A stretch of 64,000 nucleotides of DNA from Bacteroidia bacterium (GCA_030427585.1 JAUIBW010000020.1:23839-87838); one strand, 5' to 3'. Positions 25,912-35,960 are shown, counted from the stretch's first letter. Program-made: numbers and translations. Notes: generated by a model from the letters alone, not told the origin.

Positions 25912-26389
25912 GATTTTTAATTTTAAAGTTAGTTTTCTCGAAAATTTATAGACACTCAAGGCTTGTGTCTGTTTTGTTTAGTTTAGTGTTGATGTAAGGT
26001 ATATAATCACTAAAGTGAATATTACCCCGTTTTCCGTGAAATAAATATTTATTACAAGTGTATTGGTATATGGTTTGATTTTTTAATAGAAAATAGAGGT
26101 TTCTATTAAAAATTATCATAATACCGAGAAGGTGTCTTAGGCATACCAACTAAAGAAGAGACGAAAAAAAAAGTACACAATACATTTTTCTTATAGAGGT
26201 GTATTGTGTACTCTATTTTAACTGTTTATAACAGTGGGGGATTTAAACTTTTTTCAATTTGCTATAAAAAACAACTATTTTTTGCCAGAATCAAACAAGT
26301 CTAAATCACCTCGGTATATATTATCATTAAAAATCTTAAATAGGGAAAACTAAGATTGTATAAATTTAAACATATAGGAAGAAAAAGTA
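25912..26389. other. Intergenic region upstream of the leader peptide
   Basis: 478 bases. The part next to the peptide gene must hold its promoter and 5' leader, and contains a small hairpin at 25950-25970 (AGACAC / GTGTCT arms). A strong hairpin at 26172-26212 probably ends fahA transcription. A frame on the minus strand at 25946-26149 has no protein-like features and I reject it. Confidence 0.5.
26172..26212 (-). terminator. Intrinsic terminator, probably for fahA
   Basis: A perfect 13-bp stem AGTACACAATACA / TGTATTGTGTACT with a 15-base loop. On the minus strand it is followed by TTTTTTTTCGT. It lies about 180 bases after the fahA stop. Confidence 0.7.
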
Positions 26390-27670
26390 TTACTTCTTAA
26401 ATACAGGGAGTAACTTGGTAGAGACTTCACCAAACCCAATTCGAACTCCATCTTTTTCGCAATATCCTCTCATAATCACGGTATCATTATCGTCAATAAA
26501 TTTACGACTACCTCCTTCATTAAGCTGTAGAGGTTTTTCTCCACGCCAACTTAATTCTAACATTGATCCATATGAATCTGGTGTTGGTCCGGATAATGTT
26601 CCGCTACCCATAAGGTCTCCAGAATTAACGGGGCATCCATTTACTGTATGATGAGTAAGTTGTTGTGCCATTGTCCAATACATATGCTTAAAATTACTTT
26701 TAGATACAACAGTTTCTACTGCTTTTTCTGGTTGAATGGCAACTTCTAGATTTATATCAAAACTCTTTTTTCCTTTATATTGAAGGTAAGGTAATTGTTT
26801 TTTTAGTGGTTTAGGCCCATCTGTTCTATAAGGCTCTAAGGCATCAAGAGTTACAATCCATGGAGATATAGATGAAGCAAAGTTTTTACCTAAAAATGGA
26901 CCTAGTGGAACATACTCCCACTTCTGAATATCTCTTGCACTCCAGTCATTAAATAATACCATTCCAAATATATAATCTTCTGCTTCTTCGATAGGTATTG
27001 GTTCTCCTAATTGGTTAGCATCGGTAGTAATAAAAGCCATTTCGAGTTCGAAATCAACTAATCTCGAAGGCCCAAAGATAGGCTCTTTGGCACCATTGAT
27101 TAGTTTTTGACCCTGTGGGCGGTGTATAGGAATACCAGAAGGAATAATCGAGCTGCTGCGACCGTGATATCCAACAGGCATATGTAACCAATTAGGAAGC
27201 AAAGCGTTCTCGGGATCTCTAAACATTTTTCCTACATTCGTCGCATGCTCAATACTACTATAAAAATCGGTATAATCTCCAATGCTAACAGGCAATTGCA
27301 TTTCGATTTCATCCAGAGAGAATAAAACCTCTTGTCTATGCTTTTCATTATTTTTTAGAGAATTGTTTTTGGCATCAAAAATTTCAGCAATTCTATTACG
27401 AACCAATCTCCATGTTTTTTTTCCGTCAGAAATAAAATCATTTAAAGAATCCTGTAAAAAAATATCATCTGTTAATGGGATACCATCAAAATAACCGAGT
27501 TGATGAAGCGCTCCCAGATCAATAGCGGTATCACCAATCCTGGTCCCTATAGTAATGATATCATCTCGGGTAAGAAATACACCAAAAGGAATATTTTGTA
27601 TAGGGAAATCTGTATTTGGTAATGTTTCAATCCATGTCTTTCTATCTGGATAATTTGCAGTTATGGGCAT
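26390..27670 (-). CDS. fahA: Fumarylacetoacetase
   Basis: A 426-residue enzyme that hydrolyses fumarylacetoacetate to fumarate and acetoacetate in the last step of tyrosine/homogentisate breakdown. N-terminal domain FPIQNIPFGVFLTRDD, then the catalytic FAH domain with HATNVGKMFRDP, MPVGYHGRSSSI, DFELEMAFIT (metal-binding acidic residues), LFNDWSARDIQKWEYVPLGP and GSGTLSGPTPDSYGSMLEL. Length is normal for the FAH-class I family. No other tyrosine-degradation gene is next to it. Confidence 0.93.
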   Translation of the reverse strand: MPITANYPDRKTWIETLPNTDFPIQNIPFGVFLTRDDIITIGTRIGDTAIDLGALHQLGYFDGIPLTDDIFLQDSLNDFISDGKKTWRLVRNRIAEIFDAKNNSLKNNEKHRQEVLFSLDEIEMQLPVSIGDYTDFYSSIEHATNVGKMFRDPENALLPNWLHMPVGYHGRSSSIIPSGIPIHRPQGQKLINGAKEPIFGPSRLVDFELEMAFITTDANQLGEPIPIEEAEDYIFGMVLFNDWSARDIQKWEYVPLGPFLGKNFASSISPWIVTLDALEPYRTDGPKPLKKQLPYLQYKGKKSFDINLEVAIQPEKAVETVVSKSNFKHMYWTMAQQLTHHTVNGCPVNSGDLMGSGTLSGPTPDSYGSMLELSWRGEKPLQLNEGGSRKFIDDNDTVIMRGYCEKDGVRIGFGEVSTKLLPVFKK

Positions 27671-28004
27671 TATTATTCTTTTATATGTTGTTGGTAATTT
27701 TTATGATCAAATATATAATTTTCGAATGGTTAAAAGTTTTTAATTATGTGAAAAATAATGAAAAGATATGTTATTAATAATACAATACCAAAGTGAGATG
27801 ACTTATTTGCTGTGTTTTTTTGAAACCCAGAAATGTTTTACTTCGTAATATTTGGTAGGTATTACTGCAAAACTATCAGCAATTTATAGTAGAAAACATG
27901 AATTTAAAAAAAGAACGGGATGTTCTTATTTATTCAGAGGTATTTACATCGATTTAAGGAATGGATTTCCTATTTTTACGCCTTTATTAACAAATAATCA
28001 ATTC
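27671..28004. other. Divergent intergenic region fahA-glyA
   Basis: 334 bases. A possible glyA promoter is TTTG at 27819-27822 with TAATATTTG at 27846-27854 (spacing 23, longer than usual), leaving a 5' leader of about 150 bases. The open frame that extends glyA upstream to 27852 has unremarkable, non-conserved composition. No riboswitch fold was recognised. Confidence 0.4.
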
Positions 28005-29279
28005 ATGCAACGCGACGAACAAATTTTTGATTTAATTCAGGACGAAAAAGAACGTCAAATCAACGGATTAGAACTTATTGCTTCAGAAAACTTTGTGAGT
28101 GAACAAGTGATGGAAGCTGCTGGGTCTGTACTTACTAATAAATACGCCGAAGGATATCCAGGTAAACGTTATTATGGGGGGTGCGCTGTAGTAGATGTTA
28201 TAGAACAGATCGCTATTGATAGAGCTAAAGAATTGTTTGGCGCAGCATATGCTAATGTGCAACCTCATTCTGGTTCACAAGCTAATACAGCAGTATATCA
28301 TGCATGTCTTAAACCAGGAGATAAAATATTAGGTTTTGATCTTTCTCATGGAGGACATTTGACTCATGGCTCACCAGTTAATTTCTCTGGTAAGCTATAT
28401 AATCCTGTTTTTTATGGAGTAGAGAAGGAGACAGGAAGGTTAAATTATGATAACATTCAGGAAATCGCTACAGCAGAAAAACCACAATTAATTATTGCAG
28501 GGGCATCTGCTTATTCACGAGAAATTGATTATAAAAGATTTAGAGAGATAGCAGATAGTGTAGGGGCGATTCTGTTTGCAGATATTGCTCATCCTGCAGG
28601 GCTAATTGCCAAAGGAGTAATCTCTGATCCTGTACCATGTTGTCATGTAGTGACTACGACAACTCATAAAACACTACGAGGACCACGAGGAGGTCTTATT
28701 TTGATGGGAGAAGATTTTGAAAATCCTTTCGGAATTACACTAAAAAATGGTAAAAAACGAATGATGTCCTCATTATTTGATAGCGCCGTATTTCCTGGTA
28801 ATCAAGGAGGGCCATTAGAGCATATTATTGCAGCAAAAGCAATCGCATTTGGAGAAGCACTAACAGATGATTTTTTGCATTATATCGTGCAGGTAAAGAA
28901 AAATGCAGCAGTTATGGCTGACGCATTTGTTAAGAAAGGATACGAAGTCATTTCTGGAGGTACCGATAATCATATGATGCTTATCGATCTACGAAATAAA
29001 GGTGTGACAGGTAAACAGGCGGAAGAAGCATTGGGTGTTGCAGAAATTACGGTAAATAAAAATATGGTTCCGTTTGATGATAAATCTCCGTTTGTAACAT
29101 CGGGAATTCGTATTGGTGTAGCAGCGGTTACCACTCGAGGGTTAAGAGAAGATGATATGATCGCTATTGTTGAATTGATTGATCAGGTCATCCAAAATGT
29201 TGAAAATGAAGAAAAACTACATACGATAGCAGATGATGTAAATGCAATGATGGCAGATAAGCCTTTATTTGTGGGATAA
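28005..29279 (+). CDS. glyA: Serine hydroxymethyltransferase
   Basis: A 424-residue PLP enzyme that converts serine and tetrahydrofolate to glycine and methylene-THF. The PLP lysine is K222 in [42 protein letters not shown] and [13 protein letters not shown] are diagnostic. The frame is open back to 27852, but SHMT proteins start shortly before DEQIFDLI, so I use the ATG at 28005. A hairpin with a T run at 29362-29396 is the likely terminator. Confidence 0.95.
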   Translation: MQRDEQIFDLIQDEKERQINGLELIASENFVSEQVMEAAGSVLTNKYAEGYPGKRYYGGCAVVDVIEQIAIDRAKELFGAAYANVQPHSGSQANTAVYHACLKPGDKILGFDLSHGGHLTHGSPVNFSGKLYNPVFYGVEKETGRLNYDNIQEIATAEKPQLIIAGASAYSREIDYKRFREIADSVGAILFADIAHPAGLIAKGVISDPVPCCHVVTTTTHKTLRGPRGGLILMGEDFENPFGITLKNGKKRMMSSLFDSAVFPGNQGGPLEHIIAAKAIAFGEALTDDFLHYIVQVKKNAAVMADAFVKKGYEVISGGTDNHMMLIDLRNKGVTGKQAEEALGVAEITVNKNMVPFDDKSPFVTSGIRIGVAAVTTRGLREDDMIAIVELIDQVIQNVENEEKLHTIADDVNAMMADKPLFVG

Positions 29280-29361
29280 TTCTTTATTAAATTGGTTTTA
29301 ACTCGGTTTTTGGTAATATCAAAAAATGTAAACTAGTTTGTTTTAGATATGAGATTAAAAG

Positions 29362-29396
29362 AAAGTGTATTGCCATGCCGTATGACAGTGCACTTT
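29362..29396 (+). terminator. Intrinsic terminator downstream of glyA
   Basis: An 11-bp stem AAAGTGTATTG / CAGTGCACTTT with two G-T pairs and a 13-base loop, ending in five T. It lies 82 bases after the glyA stop. Confidence 0.65.
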
Positions 29397-29439
29397 TTGA
29401 TTATATTGTTGTTGTAGAACTTTTACTTATAAAATTATC

Positions 29440-30180
29440 ATGTATATGCGTTATGTCCAAATTTTATTCTTTTTATTACTTACGCTATATGGTTGCAGTT
29501 ATTTAACGTCTAAACCATCTGAAGAAAATATAAAAAAAGAAAACTTAGAGAAAGAGATTGAGCGTGTTGAAAAAAAGGAAGATACCGTAAGTATTCTTAA
29601 AAATCTTAGTATAGAAGGACGTTATGATCTTGTAGATGGATATGCTTTTTTTAGGGATACCATACATAATCATCCTATATATAAGGCTATATTGTTAATA
29701 GAAAGAATTTCGGATAAAGATTTCGGTTTTATTATAGTAAGAAAAGTACAAGGGCTTACTCCTATTGGTGAACATGGAATTTTATCATACCATAAGAACA
29801 GGTTTTATATGAAAAATATAGACTATACAAACAAAAGAATATACCATACAAATAGTACCGAAATAAAAATTAAGGATAGTTTATTACATACGATTAGATA
29901 TGTTTCGAATGCGACAGAATATGATATCTGGAAAAAATCTGATCCAGAATCAAATGTTTATGTGTCTCTTCGTAAAACATTACAGAAAGAAAAAGAAGAG
30001 TATACTAATTTTTATAATAAGATATCTCATGACCCTGAGTTAACAGGAAAAGATGAGTTTATTTATTATGAATCAGGAAAACGATATATAGACAATAATT
30101 CTGTATTTCAAAAGAAATGGAATCATTATACTACTATCAATTCTTATGATCTTAAAACAGATAACAAAGTTCAGGAATGA
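29440..30180 (+). CDS. Lipoprotein of unknown function
   Basis: A 246-residue lipoprotein (C19 in LTLYGCSYL; start at M1 or M3). A charged coiled-coil-like stretch follows (about 25-50, KKENLEKEIERVEKKED), then a globular part with no domain I recognise (SIEGRYDLVDGYAFFRDT, KDFGFIIVRKVQG, KNRFYMKNIDY). Its last ten bases overlap the end of the convergent peroxidase-like gene. Confidence 0.65.
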   Translation: MYMRYVQILFFLLLTLYGCSYLTSKPSEENIKKENLEKEIERVEKKEDTVSILKNLSIEGRYDLVDGYAFFRDTIHNHPIYKAILLIERISDKDFGFIIVRKVQGLTPIGEHGILSYHKNRFYMKNIDYTNKRIYHTNSTEIKIKDSLLHTIRYVSNATEYDIWKKSDPESNVYVSLRKTLQKEKEEYTNFYNKISHDPELTGKDEFIYYESGKRYIDNNSVFQKKWNHYTTINSYDLKTDNKVQE

Positions 30181-30776
30181 CTCCAGTTCTCTGCATCATC
30201 ACTATCATTAGGAGAAAGCCCAATAATATCTCCATCAGTATTAACTCCTAAACCAACTACAGTTCTGTTTACATAATTAAAATAACTTACCACCTGGTTG
30301 ATCTCCAGGATCTCACCATCAGATAAATTTTGATCTCTAAGACTATGAATATCTGCTTCGGTAATAGTATGATGTGATAACGTTAACTTCTTAGCATATT
30401 GAAGACCTGCCAAATATTGATATTTAAAATGATTTTGCAATTCATCTTTGGATATGCAGGATAAAATTTCCTGAAATTTGGTATCATCATTTAATAATCG
30501 TTTTAGCCCTGCCGAGTGGTGATCTACACAATAACTGCACTGATTTAAACTACTTACATAAACACCGAGAGTTTCTAAATACCATTTGGGTAATGTGTTA
30601 TTAGAGTTATGCAATACATTTTTATATAAGGCCATATGGCCTAGCAGAGTATGTGGTCGTAAACTATGAATAGATAATACGTTATCTACATTGTTATCTG
30701 GGCCTTTAATACGATCATAGATTTTTTTTAATTGACCAGTAGCATTGGCATATGTAATTTCTTTAATCCAGCTCAT
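30171..30776 (-). CDS. Carboxymuconolactone-decarboxylase/AhpD-like peroxidase-related protein
   Basis: A 201-residue all-helical protein. The CMD/AhpD active-site motif is present as SLNQCSYCVDHHSAGLKRLL, with a CxxC pair and following His. Members are alkylhydroperoxidase-type or uncharacterised peroxidase-related enzymes. The gene starts two bases after the stop of lspA on the same strand, so the two are an operon. Confidence 0.82.
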   Translation of the reverse strand: MSWIKEITYANATGQLKKIYDRIKGPDNNVDNVLSIHSLRPHTLLGHMALYKNVLHNSNNTLPKWYLETLGVYVSSLNQCSYCVDHHSAGLKRLLNDDTKFQEILSCISKDELQNHFKYQYLAGLQYAKKLTLSHHTITEADIHSLRDQNLSDGEILEINQVVSYFNYVNRTVVGLGVNTDGDIIGLSPNDSDDAENWSHS

Positions 30777-30778
30777 TG

Positions 30779-31306
30779 TTATTGAATTTTTTCTTTAAAA
30801 ATAGTTCCTTTTTTATTAAAAAAAGTAGTAATTAAAACCAAAATTGAACCTAAAAAAATTGAAACATCGGCAAGGTTAAATATTTCAGTTTTTATGATAC
30901 CTAAATCTAAAATCAAAAAATCAGTTACTGATCCATATACAATGCGATCAAAAAGATTTCCGATTCCGCCACCGATAATAAAAGCAAACCCTATAATTGT
31001 TTCTCTAGAATAATTTGTTTTAACCAATATCTGTCTTAATAATAGTAATAAAACCAAAATAGGAAGAACTTGTAATAAAAGTATTTTTAAGATCGGAGCC
31101 ATATCTGATCCCAAGCTATAAGCAGCACCAGTGTTTTCGACCTTAGTTAGCACAAAATTGTCCTTAAAAACTTCTATACGCTCATAAGGCTTGATCGTTT
31201 GCCGAACAACATTTTTTGAAATTTGATCACAACTAATATTTAGCAAAACCAGAGAGAGAATGAGTATGATTCTTATTTTTCTTGTTATTTTCATGTGTAA
31301 TTGCAA
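30779..31306 (-). CDS. lspA: Lipoprotein signal peptidase (signal peptidase II)
   Basis: A 175-residue inner-membrane aspartic protease that removes the signal peptide from lipidated prolipoproteins. Four membrane helices are visible. The family motifs are present: DQISK near the N-terminus, VENTGAAYSL, and the two catalytic Asp in GNLFDRIVYGSVTDFL and FNLADVSIF. The start at M5 (MKITRK) is an alternative to M1. The many lipoproteins in this window need this enzyme. Confidence 0.88.
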   Translation of the reverse strand: MQLHMKITRKIRIILILSLVLLNISCDQISKNVVRQTIKPYERIEVFKDNFVLTKVENTGAAYSLGSDMAPILKILLLQVLPILVLLLLLRQILVKTNYSRETIIGFAFIIGGGIGNLFDRIVYGSVTDFLILDLGIIKTEIFNLADVSIFLGSILVLITTFFNKKGTIFKEKIQ

Positions 31307-31344
31307 TACGTGTTTTTCAAATGTAATAGAAACTTCAGACTATC

Positions 31345-31878
31345 TTAGTGTTTCCAATATTTTTTATATTCAGAAACAGAAAAAGCAGCATTATAATTAT
31401 CTTTATTGATGCTTTTATTTTCATTAGAATCATAATCAATCCATATTTTCCAGCTTTTATCTTCCATCTTTAGTATAACATGAAACTGACCATAGGAGTG
31501 TTTTTTTTGATTATTGTTATCAATATAAGTAACTCTGTAAATTCCTCTGTCAGAAACAATAGAATCAGAATAAATTCTTTCAAATAATCTAAAATCAATT
31601 GGAGTAGGTTTTTTAGAAGGAGCACTCCATCGTTTTTGATACCCTTTTAAGTAAGTACTTACTTTTTTAATTTCACCACCATTTCCCGAAATTCGAATCA
31701 TCTCTTTGCTATGTATAGAAGCAAATAAGTCATAATCTAAAGTTTCAAATGCTTTAGAGAAATTACTATACATATCTGTATTGATTTTTTTATGTACAGT
31801 ACCTTCTTGAGCTATGGCTATTCGTGTAAAACACAGAAAGGTAATTAATGCTACAGGTATGATTTTAAATTTTGACAT
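31345..31878 (-). CDS. Secreted NTF2-like (DUF4440/SnoaL-type) protein
   Basis: A 177-residue protein with a signal peptide (cleaved near IAIAQE). The mature part has the cone-shaped NTF2-like pattern: MYSNFSKAFETLDYDLFASI, HSKEMIRISGNGG, then strands YRVTYIDNN, YGQFHVILKMEDKSWKIWID. Such proteins are often of unknown function. It is followed downstream by lspA but 38 bases separate them. Confidence 0.65.
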   Translation of the reverse strand: MSKFKIIPVALITFLCFTRIAIAQEGTVHKKINTDMYSNFSKAFETLDYDLFASIHSKEMIRISGNGGEIKKVSTYLKGYQKRWSAPSKKPTPIDFRLFERIYSDSIVSDRGIYRVTYIDNNNQKKHSYGQFHVILKMEDKSWKIWIDYDSNENKSINKDNYNAAFSVSEYKKYWKH

Positions 31879-31899
31879 AGTAATTGTTTTTTAATTAGT

Positions 31900-32439
31900 C
31901 TAGTATCCTTTTTCTTTCTCATATAACACACAGTATTTCAATCGTTCATCATGTAATAATTTGGGGTGTTCAAAGGTTTCGATTTGTTGCATCCCAATCT
32001 TTTTCATAATTAATTCTGATTTTATGTTAATTGCTGGAGCAACAGAGTAGATTTTGTCTAATCCAATCGTATTAAAACCAAAACCTAAACAAGCTTTGGC
32101 GCCTTCGGTAGCATATCCTTTGTTCCAGATACTTTTTTTGAGCCTCCAACCGATATCCACAAAGGGGCTTGGTTTTTCTAAATAGGTTTGTTCACATAAA
32201 CCAATAAACCCTATAAGTTCTGCATTATTCAACAGATCAACAGCAAAATAACAAAACCCTTTTTCTACATACATTTCTTGCATTCTTATAATAAATGCTC
32301 TGGTATCTTCTTTTGATGGTTTAAACGGAAAAAATTCCATCACATCATCATCAGTATTGATTTCGGCTAATATTTCTAAGTCATCAAGGGTCCAATTACG
32401 GAAACCTAGTCGTTGAGAAGTGAAGAGATATGGAGTCAT
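31900..32439 (-). CDS. GNAT-family N-acetyltransferase (RimJ-like)
   Basis: A 179-residue acetyltransferase of the RimJ/RimL type: TSQRLGFRNWTLDDLEILAE, GFIGLCEQ, DIGWRLKKSIWNKGYATEGA (acetyl-CoA-binding R/Q-x2-G-x-A/G region), and SELIMKKIGMQ. Substrate unknown; members acetylate N-termini of ribosomal proteins or small amines. Confidence 0.85.
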   Translation of the reverse strand: MTPYLFTSQRLGFRNWTLDDLEILAEINTDDDVMEFFPFKPSKEDTRAFIIRMQEMYVEKGFCYFAVDLLNNAELIGFIGLCEQTYLEKPSPFVDIGWRLKKSIWNKGYATEGAKACLGFGFNTIGLDKIYSVAPAINIKSELIMKKIGMQQIETFEHPKLLHDERLKYCVLYEKEKGY

Positions 32440-32547
32440 AGTAATATGTGAGATATAGATTTATAGTTTTTACGTTTTTGAAGAATGTATTAATAAACAT
32501 ATCGAAATGTAGTATACTTTACAAATTTATATTTCAATGAAACAAAA

Positions 32548-32586
32548 AAACTGCTTACTTTCTAAAATAGATTAAGTAAGCAGTTT
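32548..32586 (-). terminator. Intrinsic terminator
   Basis: A perfect 13-bp stem AAACTGCTTACTT / AAGTAAGCAGTTT with a 13-base loop. On the minus strand a T tract (TTTTG) follows, placing it as the terminator of the gene that ends at 32609. Confidence 0.75.
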
Positions 32587-32608
32587 TTGAATAAGATTAT
32601 TTGAAAGT

Positions 32609-34054
32609 TTACTCTTTTTTCATAAATTGTTCGTTAAATTCTTTGATTTTTAATGTGTTAATCTCATGATGCGTTTTTCCAGCTCCATGTTGCAGATAAG
32701 CATTAAAGATATGACTTAAGTATAAGGGCGATTTAGCTTTGTCTTCACTAAAATTTTCTGAGTTATGGCAAACAAAGCAGTTAACTAGATTATTTACATT
32801 AATATCATGTACATCACTTTGGAAAGTCTGCGTATAGGTTTCCATGGTAAGGTTGGCGAGATTTAAAGACCCTTTTGCAATAGACCCTTTTGTGGCATGA
32901 GATATGTTACCAGCTAATTTTTGGATGGTATCTGCTTGTTTTTGAGGGGATAATCCATCCGTGTCGATCCAGATTCCTCCGTTATAAAAATAGTTTTTCC
33001 ATACATCTTTAAGTTTTGAAGCAACACAAGAATTAATATTTTTTATATTATCATAGTTTTCTGGCTCTTTCTGACTGGTTTCCATAAAACCGTTTCCCTG
33101 TGTTCTGGGAACTCCAAATTCGAAAAGTGTAAATGCTTTATTGGGTTCTTTGGGTTGTTTTGTAGTAGTATTCCATCTAATCCCATTAATAGAGGTGGTT
33201 TCCCCTTTGCCATAGATTAACTTTTCGTCGGCAGAAGATACTGTATTGGTATTCCAATCATAGTAGGGGGCCATATCATTATGCTCAAAAGTTGCCCAAA
33301 TAAATTCTGGATGATTGATGACAACACCAACTACATGCATTCCTAATAAAGCAACATCTCTTTTAACATATGTACCATTTTCGTAGATAGCAGCTTTGGT
33401 TTGATAGTATGTCGAAAGCTTATCTGTTGGTATTGCACTGGTTTTTACCCACGAAACTTTTAACTCTAAAGACCCTATAGGAAATGTTTCCGTATTATTA
33501 CGAGGAATGGAGCCATCCAGGATAGCAGTTTTAAAATGATCGGCAGCAACTTTTAAGGTATCATCTATATGAATAGAATAGTAGACAGTATCAGATTTAC
33601 TTATACTTGAATTAAATTGAGAATTGCTTTTTAAAACTCCATCAGAACCCGCTTGTTCTATATCCTTAAGCACTAAAGATAATCCCGATTGAGGTTCTAC
33701 AGGAATCATTAAATCGCTAACTTGTATTAACTTATTTTCGAAAACAGTTGTTCCCTTATCTGGTTTGGTTAACCACAAGAATTTTTGCCAGGACCATTGC
33801 TGAAAAATACAATTCGTTGTATTTGTGGTGTCAAATGGACTTCCTTTACCTTCTTCAGGAGGAGGTGTTTGTGTGTGAGGAAACCATGTAGGTCCGCAAT
33901 TACAATCATTACTTTTTTTCTTAGTTTTCTTGTAAGCAACCGGTTGTTGATCTGTCTTTTCCTTTTTATCTGTTTTACAAGAAATAACAATAACAAAAAT
34001 TACAAGACAAGCCACTAATAAAGAACTAGCAAGGTTGGCAGATTTAGTTTTCAT
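32609..34054 (-). CDS. Lipoprotein with one C-terminal CxxCH haem-binding motif
   Basis: A 481-residue lipoprotein (C26 in VIVISCKTDK). The only c-type haem motif is C426-F-V-C429-H430, near the C-terminus. The N-terminal region has a conserved-looking Cys/Trp segment (NCIFQQWSWQKFLWLTKPD) and a short NCNCG-type run (DCNCGPTWFP). A predicted globular domain lies between. One haem and a lipid anchor suggest an electron-transfer or haem-sensing protein in the periplasm or on the surface. I do not recognise the family. Terminator at 32548-32586. Confidence 0.7.
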   Translation of the reverse strand: MKTKSANLASSLLVACLVIFVIVISCKTDKKEKTDQQPVAYKKTKKKSNDCNCGPTWFPHTQTPPPEEGKGSPFDTTNTTNCIFQQWSWQKFLWLTKPDKGTTVFENKLIQVSDLMIPVEPQSGLSLVLKDIEQAGSDGVLKSNSQFNSSISKSDTVYYSIHIDDTLKVAADHFKTAILDGSIPRNNTETFPIGSLELKVSWVKTSAIPTDKLSTYYQTKAAIYENGTYVKRDVALLGMHVVGVVINHPEFIWATFEHNDMAPYYDWNTNTVSSADEKLIYGKGETTSINGIRWNTTTKQPKEPNKAFTLFEFGVPRTQGNGFMETSQKEPENYDNIKNINSCVASKLKDVWKNYFYNGGIWIDTDGLSPQKQADTIQKLAGNISHATKGSIAKGSLNLANLTMETYTQTFQSDVHDINVNNLVNCFVCHNSENFSEDKAKSPLYLSHIFNAYLQHGAGKTHHEINTLKIKEFNEQFMKKE

Positions 34055-34197
34055 TTGTGTAAAAGATTAGTTAGTAATATGGTTATTATCTCAAATCTAA
34101 TCTTTATTGTAATTGTTTCCTATAAGTAAAAATACGGTTTTCACCCTTTTTTTATATAACAGATTGACCCACAAATGATGATGAATAATGTTGTAGA

Positions 34198-35754
34198 TCA
34201 ATTTTCTTCTTCAAAGGCAGTACTCTCGTAAGCACCTATATCGGGAGCAGTGGTACTGCGAAGAGTTCCTAAAATATCGGTTCCCGAGGTAGGAGTAGAA
34301 GCTTTACCATTAGCTGCAGAATTTTCACCAATATTAAGGATGTTTTCAAATGGAGTTTTGAAATCAGGTTCTTCATTTAAAATAATATTTTCATACAGCG
34401 TGGTATTCGTAAAATCGTATAAAGGGTTACCTGCAAACTGGTCACCAGAATCATTAAACCTAATCAAACAGTTCTTGAAATTATAATTGAATGCCGTACC
34501 ATCAATTTTACTAAATATTAATTCTAAATCCTGATTTCCGTAGAGAATACAATTTGTAAAATTTGCTTCAAGTAAATCTGCAACAACAACATCGGTTTCA
34601 TTTACTCGTAGATTATTATCAATCAATACCGTTGGAAGCTCTCTAAATCCAGTTCCGATACTAGAATAATTTGTAAATGTGCAGTGGTTAAAATTATAGG
34701 TTCCACCTAATGAACAATTAAGAGATACTTGCCCGGCATTATTAATTACCAGGTTTTCTCCCAGTACATTACCTGTTCGTGCCAGAAGCCCTACATTAGA
34801 ACTATTATAGATTTGGGTATTTTTAATCGTAAGCGTCGGATCTACACTTCCGTCATTAGAGTCCATTAGTATTCCTACTGTTGCATTTTTTATGGTCGCA
34901 TGATTTATAGAATGACCTGTACTTCCTGCAGTAAGCCAGATAGTTCCCCATTGTCCTGGGATATCACTAAAACTGGGTTCTAAACGATCACTTTCAAAAA
35001 TTACTTCGTTTTCGAGAAGTTCTGGATCTGTACTTAATTCACCATTTACAATAAGGGTAGCATCGTTTGCAGCTATAATCCCAGAATTAGCATGAAAATG
35101 TATTCTTGCACCTGCATCTATGGTAAGTGTTTTTCCACTAGGTATAGCAGCATATCCATAAACGACATAAGGTTTTTCGTTGGTAAAGTTTAGTTGATCA
35201 TCTTCGAGAAAGAAACCTTCAATTCTAATTTCATTATTTTCACTATCCAAACCAAGTAATAACGTTTCTGTTTCGCCTGTCATGGCATCTCGAGAAGGGA
35301 ATAAAAATACCGCATCTTTTATTAGAGTTACCAGATCAACATCTTGTTGATTTCCTCCTGTATCAAATAATATTCGATCTGTATATAAAAACTCTACATC
35401 TGCAGTTTGATTATTGATATCTGTTGTTGTTTCTACAAAAACAAAAATACTATCCTTGGCTAAAACCTGAATATTCTCAAAGGATTTTCCAGGAATACCA
35501 TCAACATTAAGCCTGTAGTTAGAATTTTCGCCCCGTTCTAGTGTGATTGTAGGAATAGTAAAATCGTCACTGGTATGGTTATAAACTTTAAAACTATATG
35601 TGCTTGAACCTATATTGGTAAAAACGGTATCTAGAAATAAGGTGTCTGTCGAGAATTTTAAATTTCCTATACTGGGATTTGACTCAAAATCATTACGGCA
35701 GGAGCTCCATAAAACTAATACAGTAAGCAAAAAAAGAGTTGATAAATATCGCAT
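34198..35754 (-). CDS. Lipoprotein with right-handed beta-helix-like repeats
   Basis: A 518-residue lipoprotein (C19 in LWSSCRNDFE). The residues RNDFE after the Cys resemble the SDDFE surface-export signal of Flavobacterium, so the protein may be on the cell surface. The N-terminal domain (about 25-150) looks Ig-like or beta-sandwich (TVFTNIGSSTYSFKVYN). From about 200 on, repeated short strands (INHATIKNATVGILMDSNDG, LTIKNTQIYNSSNVGLLART) give a parallel beta-helix. Such folds often bind polysaccharides, but no catalytic motif is visible. Confidence 0.7.
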   Translation of the reverse strand: MRYLSTLFLLTVLVLWSSCRNDFESNPSIGNLKFSTDTLFLDTVFTNIGSSTYSFKVYNHTSDDFTIPTITLERGENSNYRLNVDGIPGKSFENIQVLAKDSIFVFVETTTDINNQTADVEFLYTDRILFDTGGNQQDVDLVTLIKDAVFLFPSRDAMTGETETLLLGLDSENNEIRIEGFFLEDDQLNFTNEKPYVVYGYAAIPSGKTLTIDAGARIHFHANSGIIAANDATLIVNGELSTDPELLENEVIFESDRLEPSFSDIPGQWGTIWLTAGSTGHSINHATIKNATVGILMDSNDGSVDPTLTIKNTQIYNSSNVGLLARTGNVLGENLVINNAGQVSLNCSLGGTYNFNHCTFTNYSSIGTGFRELPTVLIDNNLRVNETDVVVADLLEANFTNCILYGNQDLELIFSKIDGTAFNYNFKNCLIRFNDSGDQFAGNPLYDFTNTTLYENIILNEEPDFKTPFENILNIGENSAANGKASTPTSGTDILGTLRSTTAPDIGAYESTAFEEEN

Positions 35755-35960
35755 AATTATATCAAAGGGTCTTTAAGAGTAAAAAAAGTATCAAAGCTGC
35801 AAATTAGCAAAGATTTTTGTTTTTTGATGGCTTCATGATTCCATTCTTTCATTAATTCGTTCTTTACTATGAATTAAAGTATAACTTTTTGATTGCCCTA
35901 ATATTGCTTTATAATAAAAATTTGACAAGATCAGTGCTTCTGTAAGAAGTAAAACATTTG

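Noticed and set aside
25946..26149. 67-codon minus-strand frame upstream of the leader-peptide gene
   Set aside because: No leader, signal or membrane pattern; it covers the probable promoter region of the peptide gene and overlaps only its longer, unlikely start.
27852..28004. 51-residue N-terminal extension of glyA
   Set aside because: Serine hydroxymethyltransferases start near the DEQIFDLI segment and the extension has no conserved features.
30779..31306. Reading the lspA N-terminus (LLNISCDQ) as a lipoprotein signal
   Set aside because: The catalytic Asp motifs and membrane helices identify signal peptidase II; the Cys lies in the family's first helix region before DQISK.
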